The notes: generated by a model from the sequence alone, not told the origin. A stretch of DNA of 64,000 nt from Acidithiobacillus ferrooxidans ATCC 23270 (GCF_000021485.1 NC_011761.1:712001-776000), one strand, 5' to 3'; numbered from the stretch's first letter, positions 36,332-46,163 are shown. Numbers and translations: made by a program.

Positions 36332-36753
36332 AAGGACCGCCTCCTGGTCGGATCTGGGATTGGCGCCATTTTCCGGGCAGCCGTTGTGCCATAAGTATTA
36401 AATAATACGGCATGCCTGTCCTTAACTATCTTGCGACGTCTCACGTGGTCGAGCCGCATCAAACGTATCATGGCGCGACCGTCACCGGCATACCGAGTTT
36501 CTGGCGTGCCTTTGCGCACATAAACCCACACAAACGGCTTTGGCGCGCCTACTCAGAATATATAACGTGCGCGTCGCGTTTATTGATACGCCCCAACTGC
36601 TTTGAATGGTAAGCAGACTGTAGAGGAAATCCAGGCTGCTCCACAGTGGGGGCGCCCGTCGGGGTCGTAATCCCCGACCGATGGGGGACGGGTGTCCCAA
36701 AGAAAAGCGGAGAACGTCATCCATGATGGTAAATATTCAGGAAATACAGTGTC
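36332..36753. other. Intergenic region before the island, no gene
   Basis: The 422 bp between the ATPase start and the left attachment repeat contain no convincing gene. They should include the ATPase promoter. A perfect hairpin (GTCGGGG at 36658-36664, CCCCGAC at 36672-36678, 7-nt loop) is present without a T-run. Confidence 0.4.
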
Positions 36754-36806
36754 TTATATGGTGCGCCTGGAGGGACTCGAACCCCCGACCTACGGCTTAG
36801 AAGGCC
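36754..36806 (-). repeat. Left attachment repeat of the island (attL), tRNA-Arg 3' fragment
   Basis: These 53 bp are identical to 58083-58135, which include the 3' part of tRNA-Arg(UCU) through the anticodon arm and the CCA end. After 36806 the sequence departs from the tRNA, so this copy is not a functional gene. It marks the left boundary of the integrated island. Confidence 0.85.
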
Positions 36807-36921
36807 AAAAACGCACGTTTAGCATCAATGATGTGATGAATTATATCTTTTAATATCAGTTAGATATGAGGAATTTCATTCCCTGATATTCCTCTAAATT
36901 CCCATCCTGAGTGTGGTGCAA

Positions 36922-37146
36922 TTACGGTGCAATTTTGGGAGTCAGTGGGTCCGGCCACCGTTCATCACATCGTGCAGCATGTCCAAAGCTCCGCAATTGA
37001 CGGTGACTCTCGGCCAAGACGACTTCGGTGAAGCGTTTGGAGTACACCACGCTGAACTTCTCCGGATCTCCCGTACCTTGAGATAAGTTCCGCATGCGCT
37101 GGTCAAGGTTGACCGTTTCCCCGATTTTTGGCCTGCCAGAGGCCAC
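36922..37146 (-). pseudogene. T5orf172/GIY-YIG-like nuclease relic
   Basis: A short minus-strand frame contains KIGETVNLDQRMRNLSQGTG and EKFSVVYSKRF, which resemble the KIGxTxxxxxRLxxLxxxT block of T5orf172 (GIY-YIG superfamily) proteins. The N-terminal part seems to lie in other frames upstream and no full domain can be assembled, so it is called a relic. Confidence 0.35.
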
Positions 37147-37484
37147 GCCAAATCTGCTTCATACCCCCGCGATAACACGGAGCAGTGCCATGCCAGTAGA
37201 GAACCTATCAGCCATTGTCTTTTCCAAGGCTCCACGGTCGCCGAAAGGAAAGACATCACCACGCAGAAAACCAAAAGAAATCGACCAATAATTGATGGTG
37301 ACGCGAATGCCGCAAAAGCCCTATTTTTCGGATGATCTGTCGCGAGGTACCAGGATCAGGGAGAAATCAGCGGCGCTTCGTCATCGTGAAATTCAGCCAA
37401 ATCAGCCGTGGGAAAGGCAATGCCTCGCCTTGGATATTGACCATACAGAGCGCCTTGTAGGGTTGCCAACTCCAAACGTGACAG
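37147..37484. other. Decayed island DNA, no intact gene
   Basis: This 338-bp stretch lies between the nuclease relic and the phosphoesterase. Several short frames are present on both strands but none has a ribosome site or recognisable motif. Part may be the lost 3' end of the phosphoesterase. Confidence 0.35.
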
Positions 37485-37961
37485 TCACGAATACGGCAAA
37501 CGGGCATCGCCATGTCGCCATCGTTTGGAAAAAGCCACCGTCGGCCCTTGGCAGGGTGCAAGCCCATCATGAATCACCTCGAAGTCGGACATCATGTGCC
37601 GACAGTTGCGCATCTGTTTCCCGCTGGCGAAGTCCGTCCAGAGGGTAGCACCCAGGAAACGGGTGCCACCGATCACCACCGACTCGTTTTCCAGCAGAAA
37701 CGCCTGGCGGTCATGGGCGATGGCGTCCCGGTACTTCTGCCGGTCATCGGGGAATACGCCATGGTAATATTCGTGGTTCCCCAGCACAAAAATCACGGGA
37801 CCGGCGTAGGCCAGACGCAACTTGCGCAAAAACTCCGCGTAATACTCCGGCATGGTGTCCACATCACCGGCCAGGACCAGCACGTCGGCACCGGAAAGGC
37901 CGGTCAGCGTGAGGGATGAATCGAACTCCAGGTGGAGGTCGGAGGCGTAGGCAATGCGCAT
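37485..37961 (-). CDS. Calcineurin-like metallophosphoesterase, probably truncated
   Basis: A 158-residue protein with the first three metallophosphoesterase motifs: ASDLHLEF (residues 5-12), LAGDVDT (about residue 31) and LGNHEYYHG (about residue 60). The later GHxH metal-binding motif expected in a protein of about 250 residues is missing. The tail after MMSDFEVIHDG looks unrelated, so the gene seems broken by a frameshift or deletion. Intact relatives hydrolyse phosphoesters with two metal ions. An active enzyme is doubtful. Confidence 0.6.
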   Translation of the reverse strand: MRIAYASDLHLEFDSSLTLTGLSGADVLVLAGDVDTMPEYYAEFLRKLRLAYAGPVIFVLGNHEYYHGVFPDDRQKYRDAIAHDRQAFLLENESVVIGGTRFLGATLWTDFASGKQMRNCRHMMSDFEVIHDGLAPCQGPTVAFSKRWRHGDARLPYS

Positions 37962-38210
37962 GGGTTATCTCGCTTATCTTATCGAACCAGCGATATCTTC
38001 AAGTAAAAACAGAACCGCCAGGAAGGTCTGGATGGTTGCCACTAACCGGAAGGGTCTTCGTCGAAGGTTTCACCATTGGTCGGCCAGAGCGTTCAGCCCA
38101 GAAAAATCGCCCAGCCTGCTGACGACTAAAGCGATAATCCTCAAAAGAATGATGACCGCTATGGAACCTGGTGAGCTCCCCGTAAGCCAGCGCCACATTC
38201 TCGCTTCATC

Positions 38211-38522
38211 TCATTTCTTACCGTAAGTGGCGTCGTGGTCCGGGGCAACGGTTAAAAACCGCAAGTAGTCTCCATCCCGGTAGGCGGTTGCCCTGCGGGA
38301 TTGCGTGATCCGTAGCGAGTAGATGGCAGCAATACCTTTGGGCGGCGTCACACTCAGAATTTTCTCCCATCGCAACCCCTTATCCCGGTAGACCTGATCC
38401 CAGGTCATGTGCAAAATCTTTCTCAAGGTCTCCAGGGCAGAATGGCGTTCTGGCTTGGGCAAGGCAAGCAGGTTTTCCTGGAATACCGGATTATTCAGGT
38501 CCAGACGAACCGGATCACCCAC
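38211..38522 (-). CDS. RelE/ParE-like toxin of a type II toxin-antitoxin pair
   Basis: A 103-residue protein encoded directly after, and overlapping by 8 bp, a small SpoVT/AbrB-like protein, the usual antitoxin-toxin order. WDQVYRDKGLRWEKI, YSLRITQSRRATAYRDGDYL and VAPDHDATYGKK resemble the core of the RelE-type fold, whose members cut ribosome-bound mRNA. The assignment rests on this pattern and on context. It probably helps maintain the island. Confidence 0.6.
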   Translation of the reverse strand: MGDPVRLDLNNPVFQENLLALPKPERHSALETLRKILHMTWDQVYRDKGLRWEKILSVTPPKGIAAIYSLRITQSRRATAYRDGDYLRFLTVAPDHDATYGKK

Positions 38523-38772
38523 GGATCATTTGATCCAGAGCGTGCGGGGTGTCGGTATCATCCGCCGGATGCGCCGATGCCCAAGCCAGAGCACGTTGCA
38601 GATCGCTTTGCGCCTTGGGCGTGTTCAGCCAAAGCTCATTGTCAGGGATGATCTTCACGGTTCGTACCAACCATACCCCGGGCTCTTGTTCTTCCACGCA
38701 TACTTGACGGCCCGCATACCGTTTGCCAAAAGAAATCTGGCCATTGCTCCCAATCGTTTTAACGTTCTGCAT
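38515..38772 (-). CDS. SpoVT/AbrB-like antitoxin
   Basis: An 85-residue protein. The N-terminal NVKTIGSNGQISFGKRYAG fits the swapped-hairpin AbrB/MazE DNA-binding fold, and the C-terminal acidic helix (LAWASAHPADDTDT) would bind the toxin. GGAGG lies 5 nt before the ATG at 38772; the upstream ATG at 38805 falls between the promoter and this site. It should repress its own promoter and neutralise the toxin. Confidence 0.6.
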   Translation of the reverse strand: MQNVKTIGSNGQISFGKRYAGRQVCVEEQEPGVWLVRTVKIIPDNELWLNTPKAQSDLQRALAWASAHPADDTDTPHALDQMIRG

Positions 38773-38807
38773 GATAGCCTCCATGACATGCACCACTGCA
38801 CGCATGC

Positions 38808-38835
38808 ACTATAGCACAAAAGAGATGCGCTCCAA
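38808..38835 (-). promoter_or_regulatory. Promoter of the toxin-antitoxin pair
   Basis: On the minus strand TTGGAG (38835-38830) and TATAGT (38813-38808) are separated by 16 bp. Repeated TGCA/GCATGC sequences between the -10 and the antitoxin start (38786-38810) could be the operator. Confidence 0.5.
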
Positions 38836-39065
38836 CGAACGCTGTGACCGTCCACGCTGATTTTGGCGGCGTGGATAAAACCGCCGAACAGATTGCGTTC
38901 AAACTGGGCCTCACTCAGCCTAGTATTGCCGTATTTGGTACATTCCCGCATTTGGCATACAGTAGTCGCTCAAAGCTGCCTCCCAGTTTGTAGGATAACA
39001 AGATGTTTCAAACGCTCACTCTGTGCCAATAAAAAAATTGCAGATACCCAAAGGGAAAAACGCTG

Positions 39066-40628
39066 GTGGCAAACAATAACGGTAAAGACAAATCCCTCGA
39101 ATCCTGGATCTGGGACGCCGCGTGTTCTATCCGAGGCGCCAAGGACGCGCCGAAATACAAGGATTACATCCTCCCCCTCATTTTCACCAAGCGCCTCTGC
39201 GACGTCTTCGACGACGAACTGAACCGCATCGCTGCCGAGGTCGGCTCGCGCAAGAAGGCCTTCCAGCTCGCCAAAGCCGACCACAAACTCGTCCGCTTCT
39301 ACCTCCCCCTGGTGCCGGACGATCCCGAGCAGCCGGTCTGGTCCGTGATCCGCAAGCTGTCGGATTGGATCGGCGAAGGCGTCACCAGCCACATGCGCGC
39401 CATCGCCCGGGAAAACCCACTGCTGCAGGGCATCATCGACCGCGTTGACTTCAACGCCACCACCCACGGCCAGCGCGACCTCGACGACGACCGCCTCTCC
39501 AATCTCATCGAGGCCATCAGCACCAAGCGCCTCGGGCTCGAAGACGTCGAGGCCGACATCATCGGCAAGAGCTACGAATACCTGATCCGCAAGTTCGCCG
39601 AAGGCGGCGGCCAGAGCGCCGGCGAGTTTTACACCCCGCCCGAGGTCGGCACCATTATGTCCCGCGTGCTCCAGCCCGAGCCCGGCATGGAAATCTACGA
39701 CCCCACCTGCGGCTCCGGCGGTCTGCTCGTGAAATGCGAGATCGCCATGGAGGAAACCGCCAAAGGCAAAAAGCGCACCGTTGCCCCGCTGAAACTGTTC
39801 GGCCAGGAATTCACCCCCGAGACCTGGGCCATGGCCAACATGAACATGATCATTCATGACATGGAAGGCCAGATCGAGATCGGCGACACCTTCAAGAACC
39901 CCAAATTCCGCAGCAAAGGCAAACTCCGCACCTTCGACCGCGTCGTCGCCAATCCCATGTGGAACCAGGACTGGTTCACCGAGGCTGACTACGACAACGA
40001 CGAACTCGACCGCTTCCCCGCCGGGGCCGGCTTCCCAGGCAAATCCTCCGCCGACTGGGGCTGGGTGCAGCACATCCACGCCAGCATGAACGCCACCGGC
40101 CGCGCCGCCGTCGTCCTCGACACCGGCGCCGCCTCGCGCGGATCGGGCAATGCCGGCACCAACAAGGAAAAGACCGTCCGCCAGTGGTTCGTCGACCACG
40201 ACCTCATCGAGAGCGTGCTCTACCTGCCCGAAAACCTCTTCTACAACACCACCGCCCCCGGCATCGTGCTGTTCTTGAACAAGGCCAAGGCGCATGAGCG
40301 CAAGGGCAAAGTCTTCCTCGTCAATGCATCGCAGGTTTTCGAAAAGGGCGACCCCAAGAACTTCATCCCCGAAGCCGGCATCCAGCGCATCGCCGACACC
40401 CTCATCGGCTGGGTCGAAGCCGAAAAACTCAGCCGCATCGTCGACCACGCCGAACTGAAGAAAAACGACTACAACATCTCCCCCAGCCGCTACATCCACA
40501 CCTCGGATGCCGAAACCTACCGGCCCATTGCTGAGATCGTCGAGGAACTGGAGGCCATCGAGGCCGAGGCCAAGGAAACCGACCAGGCTCTCGACAGAAT
40601 TCTCAAACAACTCGGAATTGGTGCATGA
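39066..40628 (+). CDS. hsdM: Type I restriction-modification N6-adenine methyltransferase subunit
   Basis: A 520-residue HsdM. An N-terminal helical domain (SLESWIWDAACSIRGA) is followed by the SAM-binding motif I DPTCGSGGLL (about residues 212-221). The catalytic motif IV reads NPMW (about 295) where most family members have NPPF or NPPY. It methylates adenine in the recognition sequence as part of an M2S complex. Start is GTG at 39066 with AAAGGGA upstream. Its stop overlaps the next start by 4 bp. GC content is high, giving a long antisense open frame that is not a gene. Confidence 0.88.
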   Translation: MANNNGKDKSLESWIWDAACSIRGAKDAPKYKDYILPLIFTKRLCDVFDDELNRIAAEVGSRKKAFQLAKADHKLVRFYLPLVPDDPEQPVWSVIRKLSDWIGEGVTSHMRAIARENPLLQGIIDRVDFNATTHGQRDLDDDRLSNLIEAISTKRLGLEDVEADIIGKSYEYLIRKFAEGGGQSAGEFYTPPEVGTIMSRVLQPEPGMEIYDPTCGSGGLLVKCEIAMEETAKGKKRTVAPLKLFGQEFTPETWAMANMNMIIHDMEGQIEIGDTFKNPKFRSKGKLRTFDRVVANPMWNQDWFTEADYDNDELDRFPAGAGFPGKSSADWGWVQHIHASMNATGRAAVVLDTGAASRGSGNAGTNKEKTVRQWFVDHDLIESVLYLPENLFYNTTAPGIVLFLNKAKAHERKGKVFLVNASQVFEKGDPKNFIPEAGIQRIADTLIGWVEAEKLSRIVDHAELKKNDYNISPSRYIHTSDAETYRPIAEIVEELEAIEAEAKETDQALDRILKQLGIGA

Positions 40629-42205
40629 GGATCTTCATCAGCAGCGTCCAGAAGGAATTCGCCGCCGAGCGCAAGGCGCTGGCCGAATACCTATCCGGCG
40701 ACCCGCTGCTGCGGCGTTTCTTTGAGACGTTTCTCTTCGAGCGCGATGTCCCCGCTTCCGACCGTCGGCCCGATGCCGTCTATCTCGATGAAGTCCGGAA
40801 CTGCGATCTCTACCTTGGACTCTTTGGAGACGACTACGGCTGGGAAAACAAGGACGGCCTCTCGCCCACCCACCTCGAATTGAACGAGGCTACCCGGCAG
40901 GGCAAGACCCGCCTGATCTTCGTCAAGGGCGCGGACGATGATGCCAAGCACCCGAAAATGCGCGCCTTGATCCGCGACGCCGGGGACACGCTTGTCCGGC
41001 GGCGTTTCAATTCCTCCGAAGAACTTGTCGCCGCCGTCTATGCGAGCCTGGTCCGGATACTTGAAGAGCGCGAGCTGATCCGTTTGGGGCCCTTCGATGC
41101 CACGTTCTGCCGGAACGCCACGCTCGACGACCTGGACCAGGACAAGATCACCCGCTTTCTCGGGCTGGCCCGCCGTGGGCGCAATTTCCTGTTGCCGGAG
41201 GACACGCCGCCCCATGAGGTGCTGACCCACCTCAACCTGCTCGACAAGGGGCGGCCGACCCATGCCGCCATCCTGTTGTTCGCCAAACAGCCGCAACGCT
41301 TCCTGATCACGTCCGAGGTGAAATGCGCCCACTTCCACGGCTATGAAGTGGCCAAGCCCATCCCTTCCTATCAGGTGTACAAGGGCACGGTCTTCGACCT
41401 CGTGGACCAGGCCAAGGATTTCGTGCTCTCCAAAATCGATCTCTGGGTCGGCACCCGCGAGCACGGCACCCAGGCGCCCACGAAATACGAAATCCCGCAG
41501 GAGGTTGTCGCCGAGGCCATCGTCAACGCCGTCGTGCATCGCGACTACACCAGCAACGCCAGCGTGCAGGTAATGCTCTTCAAGGACCGGCTGGAAATCT
41601 GGAACCCCGGTTCCCTGCCGCCCACGCTGACCCTCGAAAAACTGCGCGGCCCGCACGCCTCCGTCCCGCACAACCCGCTGCTCGCCGAGCCCATGTATCT
41701 CACCAAATACATCGAGCGCATGGGCACCGGCATCCGCGACATGATCCACCGTTGCCGCAAGGCCGGGCTTCCCGAACCTGAAATCCGGCTGGATGGCGGC
41801 TCCTTCGTCCTGACGATCCGCAGACCGGCCTCTGGGTCGGCGACCCCGTCGGGACAAGCTAAGGACCAAGGCGGACAGCTAGAGTCACGGCTAGGGTCAC
41901 GGCTAGAGTCACGGCTAGAGTCACGGCTAGAGTCACGGCTAGAGTCACGGCTAGAGTCGGCTTTGGCCGCCAAGGTCATGCTGGCCATCCAACCGCAGCC
42001 TCTCGGCAAAGCCGCCATTGCGCCGATCCTCGGACACAAAACGGTCTCCGGCGAACTCCACAAGCAGATCAAGCGCATGGTGGACGGCGGCCTCATCGAG
42101 CCCACCATCCCCGAAAAACCCAGCAGTCGCCTCCAGAAATACCGGCTCACCGCCAAGGGCCAGGCATTGCTGGCGGAGTTGGAAAAGCCGGGGGGCAATG
42201 CATGA
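40625..42205 (+). CDS. DUF4062 / ATP-binding (AlbA-type) protein in the hsd operon
   Basis: A 526-residue multidomain protein. The N-terminus (MRIFISSVQKEFAAER, residues 1-16) begins a DUF4062 domain, a TIR-like fold. A middle region resembles the Schlafen/AlbA and HATPase_c_4 regulators (PPHEVLTHLNLLDKGRPTHA, then EAIVNAVVHRDYTSN near residue 298, an N-box-like motif). A linker of seven LESR-type tetrapeptides follows, and a winged-helix domain ends the protein. Similar proteins occur in restriction loci, but the role is unproven; signalling or regulation in defence is an inference. ATGA overlap with both neighbours shows co-translation. Confidence 0.75.
   Translation: MRIFISSVQKEFAAERKALAEYLSGDPLLRRFFETFLFERDVPASDRRPDAVYLDEVRNCDLYLGLFGDDYGWENKDGLSPTHLELNEATRQGKTRLIFVKGADDDAKHPKMRALIRDAGDTLVRRRFNSSEELVAAVYASLVRILEERELIRLGPFDATFCRNATLDDLDQDKITRFLGLARRGRNFLLPEDTPPHEVLTHLNLLDKGRPTHAAILLFAKQPQRFLITSEVKCAHFHGYEVAKPIPSYQVYKGTVFDLVDQAKDFVLSKIDLWVGTREHGTQAPTKYEIPQEVVAEAIVNAVVHRDYTSNASVQVMLFKDRLEIWNPGSLPPTLTLEKLRGPHASVPHNPLLAEPMYLTKYIERMGTGIRDMIHRCRKAGLPEPEIRLDGGSFVLTIRRPASGSATPSGQAKDQGGQLESRLGSRLESRLESRLESRLESRLESALAAKVMLAIQPQPLGKAAIAPILGHKTVSGELHKQIKRMVDGGLIEPTIPEKPSSRLQKYRLTAKGQALLAELEKPGGNA
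41879..41960 (+). repeat. 12-bp tandem repeat encoding LESR
   Basis: The unit ctagagtcacgg is repeated seven times, the last incomplete and the second with one change (LGSR). Because the unit is a multiple of three, loss or gain of units changes linker length without a frameshift. It joins the ATP-binding part to the C-terminal winged helix. Confidence 0.9.
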
Positions 42206-43269
42206 AAAAGAAGCCAGACAACAAGGAAACTTCCCTCACACGGTCCTCCGCGGCGGAATACCTCACCTTCATCACCGCCAAGGGCGAAGGCGGCGTCGAG
42301 GCGATCTACGCGGATGAAGACGTCTGGCTCAGCCAGAAAATGATGGCGGCTCTTTATGACGTGGACGTCCGGACGATCAACTACCACCTGCAGAACGTAT
42401 TCAAAGACAGCGAGTTGGCGGAAGAATCAGTTATCCGAAAATTTCGGATAACTGCCGCCGATGGCAAAACCTACGACACCGGCCACTACAACCTCTCCGC
42501 CATCATCGCCGTCGGCTACAAGGTCAACTCCGAGCGGGCCGTCCAATTCCGCAAATGGGCCACCACCGTGGTCAAGGAATACACCATCAAGGGCTTCGTC
42601 ATGGACGACGAACGCCTCAAGGCCGGCGGCACCGTCCTGACCAAACAGTATTTCGAAGAACAGCTCCAGCGCGTCCGCGAAATCCGCCTCAGCGAGCGCA
42701 AGTTCTACCAGAAGATCACCGACATCTACGCCACCGCCATCGACTACGACCGCAGCGCCACCGCCACCCAGCGCTTCTTCGCCACTGTGCAGAACAAGCT
42801 CCACTGGGCCATCCACGGCCACACCGCCGCCGAGGTCATCGTGGACCGGGCCGATGCCGGGAAACAGCACATGGGCCTGACCACATGGAAAGATGCACCC
42901 CATGGAAAAATCCAGAAATTCGATGTCAACGTCGCCAAAAACTACCTGACCGAACCGGAGATGGCGCAACTCTCGCGCCTCGTGAACGCCTACCTCGATG
43001 TCGCCGAAGACATGGCCCAGCGGCAGATCCCCATGACCATGCAGGACTGGGAAACACGCCTCAACCGCTTCATCGCAGCCACCGACCGGGAAATCCTGCA
43101 GGACGCCGGCAAAGTCACCGCAGAAATCGCCAAGGCCCACGCCGAATCCGAGTTCGAGAAATACCGCATCGTCCAGGATCGCCTGTTTGTCTCGGACTTC
43201 GACGCCGAAGTCATGCGGATCGCAAGGAATGATGAGGAAAACGGGAACGATGATGGAGGTGCGGAGTGA
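42202..43269 (+). CDS. RhuM-like protein in the hsd operon
   Basis: A 355-residue protein matching the RhuM family first noted in Salmonella pathogenicity island 3. Conserved stretches are VWLSQKMMAALYDVDVRTINYHL (helix-turn-helix-like), ESVIRKFRITAADGK, YNLSAIIAVGYKVNSERAVQFRKWA and LTEPEMAQLSRLVNAYLD. The biochemical function is unknown. RhuM-type genes are often found between hsdM and hsdS, as here, which suggests a role connected with restriction. It overlaps the preceding gene by 4 bp. Confidence 0.78.
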   Translation: MKKKPDNKETSLTRSSAAEYLTFITAKGEGGVEAIYADEDVWLSQKMMAALYDVDVRTINYHLQNVFKDSELAEESVIRKFRITAADGKTYDTGHYNLSAIIAVGYKVNSERAVQFRKWATTVVKEYTIKGFVMDDERLKAGGTVLTKQYFEEQLQRVREIRLSERKFYQKITDIYATAIDYDRSATATQRFFATVQNKLHWAIHGHTAAEVIVDRADAGKQHMGLTTWKDAPHGKIQKFDVNVAKNYLTEPEMAQLSRLVNAYLDVAEDMAQRQIPMTMQDWETRLNRFIAATDREILQDAGKVTAEIAKAHAESEFEKYRIVQDRLFVSDFDAEVMRIARNDEENGNDDGGAE

Positions 43270-43297
43270 GCGCCAAACGGAGCCAACGGATCGGGGT

Positions 43298-44402
43298 ATG
43301 AGCGACTGGCAGAAAACTACAGTTGGCGAGATCGCCTCCGGATTCCTCAGCGGTGGAACGCCATCGACATCGCGGGCTGATTTCTGGGAAGGAGAGAATC
43401 CTTGGATCACGAGTAAATGGCTCGGAGACAAACTTGAGCTCACTACCGGAGAGAAATTCGTCTCCGAAGGAGCAGTCAAAAAGACTGCAACCAAGATCGT
43501 CCCCAAGGACAGCATCATCTTCGCAACGCGGGTTGGCGTCGGCAAAGTCGGCATCAACCGGATTGACCTCGCCATCAACCAGGACCTCGCAGGCGTCCTG
43601 ATCGACAACGAGCGCTACGACATCAAGTTTCTCGCATACCAATTGGGGATCGACTCGATTCAGCAATACGTCGCGATGAACAAGCGCGGCGCGACGATCA
43701 AAGGGATCACGCGAGATTGTCTCGAACAGATTCGGCTCAACCTCCCCCCACTCCCCGAGCAGAAGAAGATCGCGCACATCCTTTCGACGGTGCAGCGGGC
43801 GATCGAAGCGCAAGAGCGGATCATTCAGACCACCACCGAGCTGAAAAAGGCCCTCATGCACAAGCTCTTCACCGAAGGCCTCCGCAACGAACCCCAAAAA
43901 CAAACCGAAATCGGCCCCATCCCCGAAAGCTGGGAGGTGGTGGAGATAGGTGACCTCGGAAAATGCATCACTGGCTCCACGCCAAAAACGAAGGTTGACT
44001 CGTTCTACGATCCACCTACCGAAGACTTCATAGCCCCTGCCGACCTCGGAGCACGTCGCTACGTATACGATTCGGAGAAGAAGATTTCTCCCGAGGGTAT
44101 GGCCACCATCCGGCCAATTCCTAGGAACGCAGTGATGTGCGTCTGTATCGGATCAAGCATTGGCAAGGTAGGCATGAGCTATCGGGAAGAGTCTGCGACG
44201 AATCAGCAAATCAATTCGATCATCTGCGGTGAAGGTCGCGACCCCGAATTCGTCTACTGCCTCCTCAGCTACCGCTCTGATTACTGGAAAAGCTTCGCCA
44301 CGTTTGGCCCAGTGCCAATCCTCAGCAAAGGGCGCTTTTCCACAATCGGCGTTCCGATCCCTTCGTCACTTGACGAGCAGCAAGCCATCGCCAAGCCGCT
44401 GG
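43298..44402 (+). pseudogene. hsdS: Type I specificity subunit, 5' part (split by a transposon)
   Basis: The first 368 codons of HsdS: target-recognition domain 1 (about residues 1-150), the central conserved region (LPPLPEQKKIAHILSTVQRA), target-recognition domain 2 (from about 220) and the beginning of the distal conserved region (SLDEQQAIAKPL). At CTGG 44399-44402 the transposon begins. Reading into it adds about 18 foreign codons and a stop at 44458. The missing 42 residues are at 51274-51401. HsdS decides the DNA target and holds the complex, so loss of the distal coiled coil probably impairs it. Start 43298 is chosen for homology; a start at 43252 is possible. Confidence 0.85.
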
Positions 44403-44546
44403 TGAGTACGGTCAAAGATATTGAAGGTTTTGTCTACGCTGACGGTCACGTAGCGTGAGGGGCTGGGGGTAAACCCCCTCGAAGAACTTGAACAAACGCG
44501 CCTGTTGGGGGAGTGTCACTTTTCGACCAAGAAAAGGACCCCGTCA

Positions 44547-45095
44547 GTGTGCCATAACCTTCTGCAGGATCCCAAAATATTTCAGTGGTTGTACCGCGTG
44601 GATGAAGCCCTTGCCGAAGAAACCAGGACCACCCGGTGTGCCTGTGGTGGGAGGTGGCATCGGGCAGACTACCCGCGCAAGCCCAGAGGCGGTTTACGGG
44701 ATTTCAGAATGCAGTATGCCTCGCGCTTCAGCTTCTGCTGCAGTCACTGCCGCAAGCGCAGAACATCCCCCTCTGTGCGGTTTTTCGGGCGCCGGGTCTA
44801 TCTGGCCCTGGTGATTCTGCTGATGGCGGGTCGGCTGACCGCCAGAACACCGGGTGCCCAGGCGGTTTGCGCTCTGCTCGACGTGCCCGGACGCACCCTG
44901 CGACGCTGGCGGGACTGGTGGCGGCAGGACTTTCCCATGACAGCTCTCTGGAAGGCGGAAGTCGCCTGCTATCTGCCGCCGGTCCACCGGGAAGATCTGC
45001 CACTCAGCCTGCTGACCCGGTTTGCGGATCCACCCGTTGCTGCCGTGCTGGATGGCTTGGCGCTGCTCACGCCGCTGACGATCCGCCAGAGGTAA
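44547..45095 (+). CDS. Zinc-binding accessory protein of the transposon
   Basis: A 182-residue protein. Paired cysteines in TRCACGGRWHRADY and FCCSHCRKRRTSPSVRFFG could bind zinc in a ribbon-like fold. The C-terminal half (LDVPGRTLRRWRDWW) looks like a helix-turn-helix. It could be a DNA-binding protein for the transposon ends or target choice; that role is inferred from position. GTG 44547, with AAGGA 9 nt upstream, is preferred to the TTG at 44505. Confidence 0.6.
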   Translation: MCHNLLQDPKIFQWLYRVDEALAEETRTTRCACGGRWHRADYPRKPRGGLRDFRMQYASRFSFCCSHCRKRRTSPSVRFFGRRVYLALVILLMAGRLTARTPGAQAVCALLDVPGRTLRRWRDWWRQDFPMTALWKAEVACYLPPVHREDLPLSLLTRFADPPVAAVLDGLALLTPLTIRQR

Positions 45096-45228
45096 ACCAG
45101 GGGTAAAAATCCAGCGGAATGAGGGGTGCAGATTTCCCGCAGAACTTGGCACGTGTCACCCTGACTGAGGGTTTGTAAGCTGGGTCTTCCGTACTGCCCT
45201 GGGCAGCACCACTTCTGGAGACCGGACT

Positions 45229-46072
45229 ATGAAGACCCGTATCGACTCCCCCCAACGGGATCGCTGGGCGCTGTTGCGCTTTGCGATCATCGGCCCCTTG
45301 CTGGCGGCGCCACCGGCCCCGGGGGAACTGGCCTTGGCATTGAAGGCGCTGTCCGCCCGGTCGTGGCGTCATCCGCGCACCGGGGAACCGGTCCGGTTTG
45401 GATTCTCTACCCTGGAGCGCTGGTATTACCGGGTACGCGCTGCAGAGAATCCGGTCCTCCCCCTGCGCAACCGGTTACGCAGTAACATCGGCCAGTTTCC
45501 GAGTCTGACGCCACTGGTGATCACCACGCTGACTACCCAATACCGGGAGCATCCGGGCTGGACAGCAAAGTTGCACTACGACAATCTGCAGGCCGTCCTG
45601 CAGGGGCAGGGCGTGACGCTTCCGTCCTACCCGACGATCCGTCGCTATCTCCAGGCGCAGGGCCTGTTCCGTCAGGCGCGACCGAAGCGCGCCACCGCCG
45701 GTGCGATCGCCGCCCGTGATCATCTGGAACGGCTGGAAGTGCGCAGCTATGAGGTAGAACAGACCGCCGCCCTCTGGCATCTGGATTTCCATCATGGCTC
45801 CCGCCAGGTGTTGACCCGTGCGGGCACCTGGGAGACGCCCATGCTGCTGGGGATCATCGACGATCACTCGCGGCTGCTCTGCCACCTGCAATGGTATCTG
45901 GACGAAACCGCCGAGAGTCTCATCCACGGCCTCTGCCAGGCCTTCATGAAGCGCGGCCTGCCACGGGCGCTGATGACGGACAATGGTGCCGCCATGGTGG
46001 CCGAGGAAACCACCAACGGGCTGGCCCTGCTGGGGGTGCTGCATCAGGCGACACTGCCTTATAGTCCGTACC
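45229..46072 (+). pseudogene. DDE transposase (rve/IS481-like core), 5' part
   Basis: The first 281 codons of a transposase. It has an N-terminal helix-turn-helix region (TLERWYYRVRAAENPVLPLR), then the integrase-type catalytic core: HLDFHH (first Asp), ALMTDNGAAM (second Asp), and the start of PYSPYQNGKQECFWG. That last motif, with the catalytic Glu, is cut by the RIT element after TACC 46069-46072. The intact protein, rejoined with 49503-50087, would be 474 residues. Confidence 0.85.
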
Positions 46073-46099
46073 ATTATGTGGCGCTTTAAAATATGTGGC
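46068..46099 (+). repeat. RIT left inverted repeat
   Basis: A 32-bp sequence identical in inverse orientation to 49450-49481. It contains two TATGTGGC blocks around an AT-rich core, likely recombinase-binding half sites. Confidence 0.88.
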
Positions 46100-46163
46100 T
46101 ATTGGATTTAAAACCCGCATACCACCTGCCTGAGGATCAAATTAACGCCACATAAGTATTCAG

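Noticed and set aside
36754-36806. A second tRNA-Arg gene
   Set aside because: Only the 3' part from the anticodon arm onward is present; the D arm and 5' acceptor strand are replaced by unrelated sequence, so it is an attachment-site copy.
38970-40610. Antisense open frame of 546 codons opposite hsdM (and a similar 721-codon frame at 54349-56514 opposite hsdR)
   Set aside because: These are side effects of extreme GC preference at third positions of hsdM and hsdR; the sense proteins have clear conserved motifs, while the antisense products are repetitive and match no family.
41879-41960. CRISPR-like array
   Set aside because: The repeats are adjacent 12-bp units without spacers, inside a coding frame; no CRISPR array or cas gene was seen anywhere in the window.
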